From CALVXC01 sp036636255 (lineage in GTDB: Bacteria; Bacillota_I; Bacilli_A; RF39; UBA660), in NCBI GenBank assembly GCA_036636255.1, contig JAVWOV010000012.1, positions 1 through 17,962 on the forward strand: 17,962 nt of DNA, given 5' to 3'. This document shows, piece after piece, positions 1 through 7,636 of the stretch. The number at the start of each line of letters is the position of its first letter. Positions within the stretch are counted from its first letter, which is position 1. The position numbers and the translations under genes were made by a program. The notes below the pieces were generated by a model. The model saw only the letters and a list, made by a program, of their open reading frames with translations, made no database searches and was not told the origin of the DNA.

Positions 1-53
1 AATAAATTTAAATATGTCCACAAAAATGTGTCTAAAAACTTGACCTAGATCCA
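1..53. repeat. Terminal inverted repeat, left copy (probable IS end)
   Basis: The first 53 bases are the exact reverse complement of the last 53 (17910-17962); the match stops at base 54. Read outwards from the window the repeat begins TGGATCTAGGTCAAG and contains an internal CCACA/TGTG stem around an A-run. A perfect inverted repeat placed exactly at both ends is best explained as two oppositely oriented copies of one insertion sequence at which assembly stopped (inference). The TG start is compatible with IS3-type ends, but no transposase lies inside the window, so the family is unassigned. Confidence 0.75.
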
Positions 54-120
54 CATAGTACATCTTACAAATAAGTCTATACTAACCCTTAATTAATTTC
101 ATTATACTACTTTTTTATAT

Positions 121-508
121 TTAACCTTTATTTTCTTCTAAATTATCGTAATTCCATAACCCCAATTTACCATTAACATTAATATCACTATCTATTTTGA
201 TTACATTATCTATTTTCCACGCATAACCAGTTCTAACTTTATTTCCATAAACAATATTTTTTTCGTTTATTATTTAATTCTTCATCCAATAATAAACAAT
301 CTGTTAAATCAACACAAGCAATAATTTTTCGTGATGGGAATTTTAAACCCAGGTGTTTTACTTTTTGCATTGCTTCTTTATCAACGCCAATACCAGCATG
401 AATTAATAATTTACCTCTATAATTAGTTTTCCAACCTCTAAACTCATATTTTTTTATGCCTTCTGCAACAAGCGTTGCCCAAGGCTGTTTTAAAGTAATT
501 ACTTTCAT
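121..508 (-). pseudogene. ASCH-domain protein gene, frameshifted
   Basis: The intact 5' part (239-508, 89 codons) gives MKVITLKQPWATLVAEGIKKYEF-RGWKTNYRG-KLLIHA, the hallmark N-terminal half of an ASCH domain, a PUA-like fold that binds RNA or modified nucleosides (family knowledge). Translation then runs into a stop right after a run of seven A (sense strand; plus-strand bases about 257-263). In the +1 frame the missing half continues to 121 as VYGNKVRTGYAWKID...VNGKLGLWNYDN, again typical of ASCH. Removing one A from the run would restore a protein of about 128 residues, the normal family size. The ATG overlaps the stop of the upstream restriction endonuclease gene by one base (TAATG), so it is the third gene of the R-M operon and probably translationally coupled. 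It may be a true pseudogene, a homopolymer sequencing error, or a gene rescued by transcriptional slippage. ASCH identification is firm; its exact function is unknown. Confidence 0.8.
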
Positions 509-1104
509 TATTCAAATTCTCTAATGACAATATCGTTTATAAAAATTTCTTCTTTAGAAATATATTTTCCTTTTGAAATCAAATCTTTTTTTATACTAAA
601 ACGAGGTCTTCTTTTTTCTGTTTGTTGATCAGTGAATAATTGACCTGAATTTACTTTATGTTCTTTTATATCTTTTGTATCAATTTCATACAAAACAATT
701 TTCCCATTCCATTCACCATCATTATAAAAATCGGCAAAAAAAATCCTATCCCAAACAGAATTTGGTCCAAAAGATGTTAAGTCATTATCAATACTACAGG
801 CTTTAATTTGTATTCTATTATTGTCAACACCACCTTTAGGATCATATGCATCAAATGAAGTTTTTGCTTTTCCTATTTTAGCATTGTTAACTCTATACCA
901 TGATTTATGCATACATACGGCAGTTTCACTTAAACCTTCTGGAATATTTACACCCCTAGCACCCAATACTTTTAAACTTTTACAAAGTTCTAACCAGTTT
1001 TCATAAACAAATTTAATAATTTTTTTATCTTCTTCATCAAAAATTGAAACATCTGCTTCAACTTTACCTTCTGGTAAATCTAAATATTTTTTTATTGTTA
1101 CCAT
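508..1104 (-). CDS. Type II restriction endonuclease, Bsp6I family
   Basis: 198 residues. It should cut DNA at sites left unmethylated by the adjacent methyltransferase. The stretches ARGVNIPEGLSE (49-60), KTSFDAYD (81-88), RIQIKACS (97-104), LTSFGPNSVWD (109-119), YEIDT (139-143) and RRPRFSIKKDL (165-175) match the Bsp6I restriction endonuclease family as I remember it (GCNGC-cutting enzymes). A PD-(D/E)xK-type core can be proposed with D85 or D88 and Q99-x-K101, with Gln in place of the usual acidic residue (inference). The ATG lies one base after the methyltransferase stop (TAATATG), with GGAG about ten bases upstream inside the methyltransferase gene. This methyltransferase-first order lets protection precede cutting. 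The length is normal and no disruption is visible. The recognition site GCNGC is inferred from the family, not seen. Confidence 0.85.
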   Translation of the reverse strand: MVTIKKYLDLPEGKVEADVSIFDEEDKKIIKFVYENWLELCKSLKVLGARGVNIPEGLSETAVCMHKSWYRVNNAKIGKAKTSFDAYDPKGGVDNNRIQIKACSIDNDLTSFGPNSVWDRIFFADFYNDGEWNGKIVLYEIDTKDIKEHKVNSGQLFTDQQTEKRRPRFSIKKDLISKGKYISKEEIFINDIVIREFE

Positions 1105-1105
1105 A

Positions 1106-2080
1106 TTATTCCGACTCCATTGCTTTTAATATATTTTCTGCCACTCTTCTAATTACATTAACAGAAACAGCATTTCCAGCTTGTTTATATATTCTTGAAT
1201 CACATAATTCAAGAGGTATTATAAAATTACTAGGAAAACCTTGTAACATTAAACATTCAATAGGTAATAATTTTCTTATATTATTCTTATTATCAAATAT
1301 CAATGGAACATTGTGTCCTCCTGTTCCCATATTAGCTGTTAAGGTTGGACATACACCATTCTTATTAGCTCTAACATAAACTCTTCTATATTGATAAATT
1401 GTATTATGCTCAATTATATTATCCTTTAATAATGGATAGCATTTCTTATCAGATTGATACAAATACTTTTTATCAACTTCTTTATTCCAATCAACAACAT
1501 TATCAATTGTATTTGTTAGTTTTATTTTATTAGGCCATTTAAAATTATCATAATCACTTTTGTTTAAAAAACTAACTATAAAAATTCTTTCCCTATTTTG
1601 AGGTAAGTTCCCATATTCACAAGTATTTAAAACTTTTTCTGAAACCATATATCCATGTTTTTCTAGAACTTCTTTAATTACATCAAAAGTATGACCATTA
1701 TCGTGTGATTTTAAATTCTTAACGTTTTCTAAAAATAATACTCTTGGTTTATTATTATTTTCTTCCATCTCTTCAACTAATCTCATTATTTGAAAAAACA
1801 TATTACCACGATCATCTTCAAACCCTTTTTGATATCCTGCTATTGAAAAAGGTTGGCATGGAAATCCACCTGTGAGAATATCTACTTTAGGAATATCTTT
1901 TCCCTTAATATTACAAATATCATCTACTATTAATTCCTCTTCTTTATGATTTTCTCTAAATGTAACTGCACAATACTTATCTATTTCATTTGCCCAAATC
2001 GGTAAAGCTCCAGCTCGTTTAAAACCTAAATCAATACCACCAATACCTGCAAATAAACTTGCAACTTTATATTTTTTCAT
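1106..2080 (-). CDS. DNA (cytosine-5-)-methyltransferase of a type II R-M system
   Basis: 324 residues, methylating C5 of cytosine in DNA with S-adenosylmethionine. Motifs in order: I (SLFAGIGGIDLGF, 8-20, SAM binding), IV (GGFPCQPFS, 71-79, catalytic C75), VI (ENVKN, 118-122), VIII (QNRERIF, 161-167), then a target-recognition stretch of roughly 175-255, motif IX with CPTLTANMGTGG, and motif X (QAGNAVSVNVI) near the C-terminus. An upstream in-frame start at 2113 would add 11 residues. I prefer the ATG at 2080 because GAGGTG sits four bases before it. It is immediately followed by the Bsp6I-like nuclease gene, making a solitary two-enzyme R-M operon with a broken ASCH gene behind it. Its specificity is probably shared with the nuclease (GCNGC by family inference). 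No controller (C) protein gene is visible. Confidence 0.95.
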   Translation of the reverse strand: MKKYKVASLFAGIGGIDLGFKRAGALPIWANEIDKYCAVTFRENHKEEELIVDDICNIKGKDIPKVDILTGGFPCQPFSIAGYQKGFEDDRGNMFFQIMRLVEEMEENNNKPRVLFLENVKNLKSHDNGHTFDVIKEVLEKHGYMVSEKVLNTCEYGNLPQNRERIFIVSFLNKSDYDNFKWPNKIKLTNTIDNVVDWNKEVDKKYLYQSDKKCYPLLKDNIIEHNTIYQYRRVYVRANKNGVCPTLTANMGTGGHNVPLIFDNKNNIRKLLPIECLMLQGFPSNFIIPLELCDSRIYKQAGNAVSVNVIRRVAENILKAMESE

Positions 2081-2103
2081 TTTACACCTCGCTTTATAAT
2101 ATA

Positions 2104-2112
2104 AGTATAACA
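2104..2112 (-). promoter_or_regulatory. Candidate extended -10 promoter for the R-M operon
   Basis: On the minus strand TGTTATACT (TGn plus TATACT) lies about 25 bases upstream of the methyltransferase ATG. No good -35 box is seen at 16-18 bases, so the call rests on the extended -10 element and position. Confidence 0.4.
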
Positions 2113-2205
2113 TCTATATATTTAAAAAGCAGCACTTTTAAAACAACTTTTTACTAATTAAATTTAATTTAATTTTATAGAATTTTTTCTACTTCTCTTA
2201 CTTCC

Positions 2206-2214
2206 ATTATAACA
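2206..2214 (-). promoter_or_regulatory. Second candidate extended -10 promoter upstream of the R-M operon
   Basis: Minus-strand TGTTATAAT is a perfect extended -10 element. No convincing -35 box is present. Transcripts from here would carry an AT-rich leader of about 120 bases before the methyltransferase start. Confidence 0.4.
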
Positions 2215-2392
2215 TATTTTTTCTTTATTTTAATAGATAAAATCACTTTTTGTTAGAGGTTTTAGGAAACTAATAATGGACATTACTTTTTTTCCTATTT
2301 TTATATTTTATCCATTTTAATGGGTATTGAATTTATTGTAAATAAAGTCATAATTTTAGTATTGTGGATACTATTGGTGTCTATTATGGATA

Positions 2393-2410
2393 ATTTCGTA
2401 TGTACGAAAT
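2393..2410. repeat. Perfect 8-bp inverted repeat
   Basis: ATTTCGTA-TG-TACGAAAT. It is a compact palindrome with no T-run next to it, so not an obvious terminator. It could be an operator or a small structured element; function unknown. Confidence 0.6.
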
Positions 2411-2421
2411 AAAAATGATGT

Positions 2422-2462
2422 CTAGTAAAGGCTTTAAAATACTTGTTATTTTAAAACTCTAG
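2422..2462. repeat. Nested inverted repeat with CTAG outer arms
   Basis: Inner arms TTTAAAATA (2433-2441) and TATTTTAAA (2447-2455) surround a five-base loop. Outer CTAG arms lie at 2422-2425 and 2459-2462, directly followed by GGCGCC. It lacks a terminator T-tract. It may be a recombination or protein-binding site, but nothing in the window shows which. Confidence 0.5.
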
Positions 2463-2523
2463 GCGCCAAAGTCTTATCATGATGTATTAAATATACTTAA
2501 TTTTTTATTTAAAAATAGCCATA

Positions 2524-2988
2524 CTATTCAAAATTTAAAACCTTATCATTAGTTAAAATACCTAGATTATAGATTTCATCTTTATTACTCTTAATTTGAT
2601 TATCTTTTATAATTGGAATAAACTTATAAATTTCTTCATTATCACTATTAGCATTAAAAGATAAATCAATATTATTTTTTTCTATAAAAGAAAATATTGA
2701 TTCTTCAAAGTCATCTATTTCATAATAATGAATTGAATCTATTTGTTTTAATTCTTTTAAATAAATATTCAATTGTTTACGAGTTAGAGGGCAACTTACC
2801 ATAGTATCAATTACTTGACCATTTATAACAAATGGAAGTTTAAAATCAGATGCTCCAATTTTTGTTAATTGTTCTACTTTGTTCTTATATATCGATTTTA
2901 ATTTTATATCAGTAATATCAATTCCATACTTTTTGTTTTTATCATTTTCTATAGTGATAGTGGTGTTAGTATAGATATATAGACGCAA
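2524..2988 (-). CDS. Hypothetical protein, possibly 5'-truncated
   Basis: 154 codons from a TTG start at 2988. I do not recognise the protein. It is Lys/Asp/Asn/Ile-rich, soluble, with no signal peptide or membrane segment, and is predicted to be a mix of strands and helices. It has one cysteine, in MVSCPLTRKQL near residue 65. No ATG occurs near the start (the first internal Met is about residue 63) and there is no convincing ribosome site for the TTG. The reading frame stays open upstream into the intron remnant (to about 3020), reading GGESPLSTLL. This suggests the original N-terminus was lost when the intron fragment was joined here, leaving a gene remnant (inference). No promoter or terminator belonging to it is visible. 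It sits between enolase and the R-M operon in the accessory segment. Confidence 0.45.
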   Translation of the reverse strand: MRLYIYTNTTITIENDKNKKYGIDITDIKLKSIYKNKVEQLTKIGASDFKLPFVINGQVIDTMVSCPLTRKQLNIYLKELKQIDSIHYYEIDDFEESIFSFIEKNNIDLSFNANSDNEEIYKFIPIIKDNQIKSNKDEIYNLGILTNDKVLNFE

Positions 2989-2995
2989 AAGCGTG

Positions 2996-3040
2996 GACAG
3001 TGGACTTTCACCACCTAATTATATGCCATGCCCGGCACAC
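2996..3040 (-). mobile_element. Group IIC intron remnant (5' end only)
   Basis: Minus-strand sequence starts GTGTGCCGGGCATGG, matching the group II 5' consensus GUGYG and, from memory, the start of the Oceanobacillus iheyensis group IIC intron (GUGUGCCCGGCAUGG). Next comes the stem GTGG-TGAAAGT-CCAC, equivalent to its GGGTGAGAGTCCC hairpin. The first base lies directly behind the enolase terminator T-tract; group IIC introns are known to insert just downstream of terminator hairpins. Similarity is lost after about 45 bases. No reverse transcriptase and no domain V/VI were found, so this is a dead 5' fragment. Confidence 0.8.
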
Positions 3041-3041
3041 T

Positions 3042-3073
3042 AATAAAAAGTGTGTTTAAACATTTACACACTT
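3042..3073 (-). terminator. Rho-independent terminator of the enolase transcript
   Basis: On the minus strand AAGTGTGT and ACACACTT form a perfect 8-bp stem around a ten-base loop that can itself pair AAA/TTT, followed by TTTATTA. It lies 63 bases after the enolase stop. The group IIC intron remnant begins immediately after it. Confidence 0.85.
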
Positions 3074-3135
3074 ACTTATCCTTTAGGGGTGATTGTTTCT
3101 ATCTAAATTTAATTTATCAACTTTCTTATTGTAAG

Positions 3136-4362
3136 TTAATTATTGTTTATCATTTCATCTATTCTAATTAATTGATTATATTTAGCAGTACGATCAGTTC
3201 TTGATAATGAGCCTGTTTTTATTTGTCCTAAGGAAAGGCCAACGGCTAAATCGGCGATAATGGTATCTTCGGTTTCACCACTACGATGAGATATGATTGT
3301 TTTATAATTGTTTTCTTTGGCTAATTTAATTGTTGCTATTGTTTCACTAATAGTACCTATTTGGTTAACTTTTATCAAAATGGCATTACCAGCTTTCATG
3401 GTTATAGCTTTTTTTAAATAAAGTATATTAGTTACCAATAGGTCATCGCCTACTAATTGAATTTTATCACCTAATTTTAAAGTTATTTGTTTGAATCCTT
3501 CAAAGTCATTTTCATCAACAGGATCTTCAATAGAAATGATGGGATAATCATTAACTAATTGTTCATAAAAGGCGATTAATTCTTTGGTTGATAATTGTTT
3601 GTTATCACAGTTATATTTTCCGTTATGATAAAATTCACTTGCTGCTACATCAAGTGCTAAACAAACATCTTTTTTTAATTCATAACCAGCTTTAACAATG
3701 GCACAGCAGATTATGTCAAGAGCTTCCTTATTGCTTTTTAAATTAGGGGCAAAGCCGCCTTCATCACCAACATTAGTGTTATATCCTTTTTCTTTTAAAA
3801 CTTTTTTTAATGTATGAAATACTTCACTACCAATGCGTAAATTTTCTTTTATGTTTTTTGCTTGAGGAATAATCATAAATTCTTGAAAATCAAGATTATT
3901 ATCAGCATGCATACCACCATTTAATATATTCATCATAGGAATTGGTATTATTGGAGTGCTGTTTTCTATATATTTAAATAATGGCATGTTTTTAGCTAAG
4001 GCGGCAGCTTTTAAAACAGCCATTGATACGCCTAATATGGCATTAGCGCCTAATCTACTTTTAGTTTTTGTTCCATCTAATTTAATCATGGCTTCGTCTA
4101 TTTGTTGTTGATTAAATACATCATAACCTACTATTTCATTTCTTATTTCGGTATTTACATTATTAACGGCTTTTAGTACCCCTTTCCCGTGATAACGATT
4201 ATCATTATCACGAAGCTCTAATGCTTCTTTAGAACCAGTTGAGGCCCCTGATGGTACGCTTGCGCGTCCTATGATTTTATTTGCTAGAATAACATCTACT
4301 TCAATAGTGGGATTTCCTCTTGAATCTAATATTTCACGGGCCTTTATATTTTCTATTTTCAC
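3136..4362 (-). CDS. eno: Enolase (phosphopyruvate hydratase)
   Basis: 408 residues, interconverting 2-phosphoglycerate and phosphoenolpyruvate in glycolysis; cytosolic and Mg-dependent. Visible signatures are SVPSGASTGSKEALELRD (35-52), catalytic E201 in GDEGGFAP, metal ligands D238 (LALDVA), E279 (SIEDP) and D306 (GDDL), catalytic K331 in KVNQIGT, and SHRSGETEDT (358-367) with the conserved tail GSLSRTDRTAKYNQL. It is somewhat shorter than the usual ~430 residues, but all active-site residues are present. The start is GTG at 4362, with AGAAGG eight bases upstream. It lies 28 bases after the SWIM gene and ends in a strong terminator, so it appears to be the last gene of a SNF2-SWIM-eno unit. 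It is not beside the glycolytic genes (gapA, pgk, tpiA, gpmI) it often accompanies in Firmicutes. Confidence 0.97.
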   Translation of the reverse strand: MKIENIKAREILDSRGNPTIEVDVILANKIIGRASVPSGASTGSKEALELRDNDNRYHGKGVLKAVNNVNTEIRNEIVGYDVFNQQQIDEAMIKLDGTKTKSRLGANAILGVSMAVLKAAALAKNMPLFKYIENSTPIIPIPMMNILNGGMHADNNLDFQEFMIIPQAKNIKENLRIGSEVFHTLKKVLKEKGYNTNVGDEGGFAPNLKSNKEALDIICCAIVKAGYELKKDVCLALDVAASEFYHNGKYNCDNKQLSTKELIAFYEQLVNDYPIISIEDPVDENDFEGFKQITLKLGDKIQLVGDDLLVTNILYLKKAITMKAGNAILIKVNQIGTISETIATIKLAKENNYKTIISHRSGETEDTIIADLAVGLSLGQIKTGSLSRTDRTAKYNQLIRIDEMINNN

Positions 4363-4390
4363 GATTTTTCCTTCTTTCTTTTATTTTTTA

Positions 4391-5104
4391 TTAGATATCT
4401 AAGTTAAATAGGTCATTTATCTCTTTGTCGTTTACTACTTTTCTTTTAGTGACTATTTTTTTGTTTAGTAATTTTTCTGATTCTTGTGTAACAATTTTAT
4501 TAATTAGGTCATCTATTTTAATGCCTCTTAATTTAAATAGTAATTCGGGGTTGGTATCAAATCTTGCTCCGATAGCATATAAGGTAGCGGATACATGTTT
4601 ACAACAAGTGGCATAGTCGGGACAATTACAAGTAAAATCTATTTCATTAATGGTGGGAAATAAGCCAAAGTTTGGATCAATAAATAAATCTTTTAGTTCT
4701 TTAGCAAAGTTTCCTTCTAATAATTCGCCGATGTTTTCTATGTTTTGTTTAATATATTTATTTATTTCTTTTTGGCGGTTGGTACTAATTTTAATCATGG
4801 AGATATTTACTTGGTATGGTTTTTTTCTAGTACCGCATACTAAAGCGGTGACATTATTTTCTTCTATTTTAAGGTCAACAACGGCACCATTTGATATATA
4901 GCTTTTACCACGACTGATGCGATTGTTATAATCTGCATATGTGTTTAAATTGGCACACCAAGCTTTACCCCACCATTTATGGGCAATGATTCTTCCTTCA
5001 ATAAGAACGGGATCTGGTTTTATTTTTTGCTTTTGTAAATTGGCTAATATTTGGGCATTTTTATATTTTTTTGAAGCAACACTTTCATATTCTTTAAATC
5101 TCAT
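4391..5104 (-). CDS. SWIM zinc-finger protein, partner of the SNF2 helicase
   Basis: 237 residues. A SWIM zinc-binding motif (CxC...CxH) is seen as C159, C161, C168 and H170 in FTCNCPDYATCCKH, followed by the typical helix VSATLYAIGARFD. The N-terminal part has KWWGKAWCANLNTYADYNNRISRGKSYI (43-70), which recurs in bacterial SWIM proteins encoded next to SNF2 helicases (family knowledge). The C-terminal 50 residues are lysine-rich and likely extended. The ATG is three bases after the SNF2 stop, with GGGAG inside the end of the SNF2 gene, so the two are translationally coupled. The likely role is nucleic-acid or protein binding that assists the helicase; no enzymatic function is claimed. Confidence 0.88.
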   Translation of the reverse strand: MRFKEYESVASKKYKNAQILANLQKQKIKPDPVLIEGRIIAHKWWGKAWCANLNTYADYNNRISRGKSYISNGAVVDLKIEENNVTALVCGTRKKPYQVNISMIKISTNRQKEINKYIKQNIENIGELLEGNFAKELKDLFIDPNFGLFPTINEIDFTCNCPDYATCCKHVSATLYAIGARFDTNPELLFKLRGIKIDDLINKIVTQESEKLLNKKIVTKRKVVNDKEINDLFNLDI

Positions 5105-5107
5105 TCT

Positions 5108-7636
5108 TTACTCCCTATAACTATATTTAAACAATTCAATTAGTTCTTCTTTGGTTAATTTATTTAATACATTAGAATTGCCACTTGTTATGACATCTTC
5201 GGTTAATTTTTCTTTGCTTTTAATTAAGTCATTTATTTTTTCTTCAATTGTCCCTTTGGTTAAAAATTTATGAATGGTTACATTTTTAGTTTGTCCAATT
5301 CTAAATACGCGATCGGTGGCTTGATTTTCAACGGCGGCATTCCACCAACGATCAAAATGAATTACATGACAGGCCTTAGTTAAGTTTAAACCAGTTCCAC
5401 CAGCTTTTAAGGATAAAATCATAAAGGAAATATTGTCGTTGTTTTGAAATTCAAAGGCAATAAGGCTTCTTTGCTTACTGGTGGTTTTACCACTTATAAC
5501 TAATCCTTTATGTTGATAAAGTTGTTCTAAAAATTTTTGTAAATGAGGAATTATTTCGGTAAATTGGGTAAATATTAATACTTTTTCATTCTTTTTTTGG
5601 ATATCTTTTATTATGCTATTTAAGGCGATGAATTTACCACTATCTGACATTTTATATTCTTCTAATCCAAGATATTGATCGGGATGGTTACATATTTGTT
5701 TGAATTTTACAATAGCGGTTAAAATTAGGCTACTTTTTTCCTTTGGTTTTATAACTGGAATTTTTTTGATCATATCATCTGCATATGCTTGATATAAAGT
5801 TTTTTGCTTTTCTGTTAGAATAATATATTCATATCGTTCGGTTTTTGTGGTTAGGTCAGTTATAATTGTTTGATCACTTTTTAGTCTTCTTAACATGAAT
5901 GGTTCTATTTGTTTTTTTAATTGATTAAAGTTACTATTTTGTTTTAGTTGTTTTACGTATCTACTAAATTGATTAATATCGCCTAGTAGGTAAGGATTAA
6001 GAAAATTAAATATACTCCATAAGTCGGAAAGACTATTTTCTATTGGTGTTCCTGTTAAAGCTATTTTATAATTTGCTTTTAAATTGTTTATGCTAATACT
6101 TTTAATTGCGTTAGCATTTTTTATAGCTTGGGCTTCATCTAAAATAAGAATGTCGAACTTTATTTCTTTTAAAAAGTCAAGTTTTGTTACCATACCATAA
6201 CTAGTAATAATGATATCGTTATTTTTTATTTGTTGTTTGTCGGGTTTAGCATAATTATTATGTAGGATTAAAACTTTTTTACTTGGGATAAAGGTTTTAA
6301 TTTCTTTTTCCCAGTTGCCTATTAGTGATGAGGGCATTACTATTAAGGTTATATTATGATTGTTTTGGGTTGCTAAAAAGCCTAATATTTGAATGGTTTT
6401 TCCTAAACCCATATCATCTGCTAGGCATACTCCTAGGCCTAATTTTTGCATATAGGTTAAGTAGTTAACACCTATTTGTTGATATGGTCTAAGGTTTGCT
6501 TTAAATGTTGATGGCATGATGATTTGTTCAAAATTAGTTTTTTTAATAATGTTTTCTAATATTTCATTAAATTTTTCACCGTTTGTTATGTTGATATCTG
6601 TTTTAGCATTTAATAAAAGGGCTTCTTTCATAGTAATTTGTTTATCATTATATATTTCTTCTAGCTTTTCATATTTTATTAGTACTTCTTTTAACTTTTT
6701 TTTGTCTATTTCTATCCATTTTCCTTTGATAAAGGCTAGACCAGTTTGATTTAAAATTTCTGTCACTTCTTTTTTTGTTAATGTTAGGTCATCTATTTTT
6801 AAAATCACTTCAACATTTAATAAATTATTAAGGTTTAAATAACTTGGGCTTGTCTCGATTTTCAAGGATGTTTTTATGCTTTTATTTTTCTTTTTAAAGA
6901 AATTTGGAATGCGACAGGTTATACCTGATTGCTCGTATAAGGGGACTTCTTTTAGAAATGTATAGGCATCAATTTTGTTTAAAAAAAAGGGTTTATAAAT
7001 GGATCCATCATTTAGTAATTGTTTTATAAAATCACTTTGAACGGATACTTTTTTTACACATGTTAATATATTTAAAAGTTCACGATTATCTTCTTTGTAG
7101 ATTGTCAGTGCACTTTTAAGCGGCATATGTTTGGTTTTACAATCAATTATTTTTGAATAGGTAGCTAAAAAAGCAAATGGTAAATCTTCTTTTTTACTTT
7201 CGACAAGATGAAAAAAAATACGTCCTTTTTTTTGATAATTATATTGTTGATCTTTTAAATAGGTTTCAATGTTTTTTATATGAAGTTCATTTATATATTC
7301 ATTAAAGGTGGTGGTTATTTTGTCTAACCAATGTTCATTTACATATTCTTCGCCTTTAATAAAAGGAGTGTTATTGATGATGTTGTTTTTTATTTCTTGA
7401 TCAAACTTTATGTCGATTATGGTATTATCTAGGCATTGTGATAATTGGGTATAATAATATTCTATTATTTCTTTGATGAAGGTTATTTGTTCGTTATTAT
7501 TATTATTTATATGATTATATATTTCTAATATAGCTTTAGTTTTATTTTCTTTGTATAATTCATGGCTTTTTATATCTTCTGTTTGTTTTAATTCGATTCC
7601 TGACTTGGTAATAATAATTTTTTGATTTTTTTTCAT
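5108..7636 (-). CDS. SNF2-family DEAD/DEAH-box ATPase/helicase
   Basis: 842 residues. The N-terminal ~370 residues have no motif I can name beyond matching the bacterial SNF2-associated region. Then come Walker A GLGKT (410-414), DEAQ (500-503, motif II), TGTPIENSLSDLW (from 528, motif III), the C-terminal RecA lobe with FTQF, SLKAGGTGLNL (742-752, motif V) and QATDRVFRIGQ (772-782, motif VI). It is expected to translocate on double-stranded DNA using ATP and act in transcription recycling, repair or defence; which is not visible here. A GTG start at 7645 would add three residues but lies inside the ribosome site GAGGTG, so I take the ATG at 7636. It is followed after three bases by the SWIM gene, the usual partner. 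No strong promoter is seen in the 60 bases back to the tRNA. Confidence 0.93.
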   Translation of the reverse strand: MKKNQKIIITKSGIELKQTEDIKSHELYKENKTKAILEIYNHINNNNNEQITFIKEIIEYYYTQLSQCLDNTIIDIKFDQEIKNNIINNTPFIKGEEYVNEHWLDKITTTFNEYINELHIKNIETYLKDQQYNYQKKGRIFFHLVESKKEDLPFAFLATYSKIIDCKTKHMPLKSALTIYKEDNRELLNILTCVKKVSVQSDFIKQLLNDGSIYKPFFLNKIDAYTFLKEVPLYEQSGITCRIPNFFKKKNKSIKTSLKIETSPSYLNLNNLLNVEVILKIDDLTLTKKEVTEILNQTGLAFIKGKWIEIDKKKLKEVLIKYEKLEEIYNDKQITMKEALLLNAKTDINITNGEKFNEILENIIKKTNFEQIIMPSTFKANLRPYQQIGVNYLTYMQKLGLGVCLADDMGLGKTIQILGFLATQNNHNITLIVMPSSLIGNWEKEIKTFIPSKKVLILHNNYAKPDKQQIKNNDIIITSYGMVTKLDFLKEIKFDILILDEAQAIKNANAIKSISINNLKANYKIALTGTPIENSLSDLWSIFNFLNPYLLGDINQFSRYVKQLKQNSNFNQLKKQIEPFMLRRLKSDQTIITDLTTKTERYEYIILTEKQKTLYQAYADDMIKKIPVIKPKEKSSLILTAIVKFKQICNHPDQYLGLEEYKMSDSGKFIALNSIIKDIQKKNEKVLIFTQFTEIIPHLQKFLEQLYQHKGLVISGKTTSKQRSLIAFEFQNNDNISFMILSLKAGGTGLNLTKACHVIHFDRWWNAAVENQATDRVFRIGQTKNVTIHKFLTKGTIEEKINDLIKSKEKLTEDVITSGNSNVLNKLTKEELIELFKYSYRE

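Larger units (their letters stand above)
2114..2523. other. 410-base intergenic spacer with hairpins
   Basis: This is a very AT-rich stretch between the orphan ORF and the R-M operon. I see no supported coding sequence or RNA gene. It holds the two candidate promoters (2104-2112, 2206-2214), two inverted repeats (2393-2410, 2422-2462), a GGCGCC palindrome at 2462-2467, and several loosely repeated ATTATGGA/ATTGTGGA words between 2270 and 2392. Confidence 0.6.

Noticed and set aside
239..508. Programmed -1 ribosomal frameshifting to complete the ASCH protein.
   Set aside because: The continuing frame is +1 relative to the start, so a -1 slip on the A run would not reach it; a lost A in DNA, reads or transcript is needed.
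821..1379. Plus-strand ORFs opposite the R-M genes.
   Set aside because: They are antisense to clearly conserved genes, have no family resemblance and no good ribosome sites. The same applies to other plus-strand ORFs across the window.
2422..2462. The GTTTTAAAATA...AACAAG-like hairpin recalls a type II CRISPR repeat/tracrRNA junction.
   Set aside because: There are no direct repeats with spacers, no cas genes and no tracrRNA-like tail; the resemblance comes from AT-rich palindromic sequence.
2114..2523. Group II intron domain V/VI or reverse-transcriptase remnant that would complete the intron.
   Set aside because: No AGC/GUACGG-type domain V pattern and no reverse-transcriptase motif could be found between the 5' remnant and the R-M operon.
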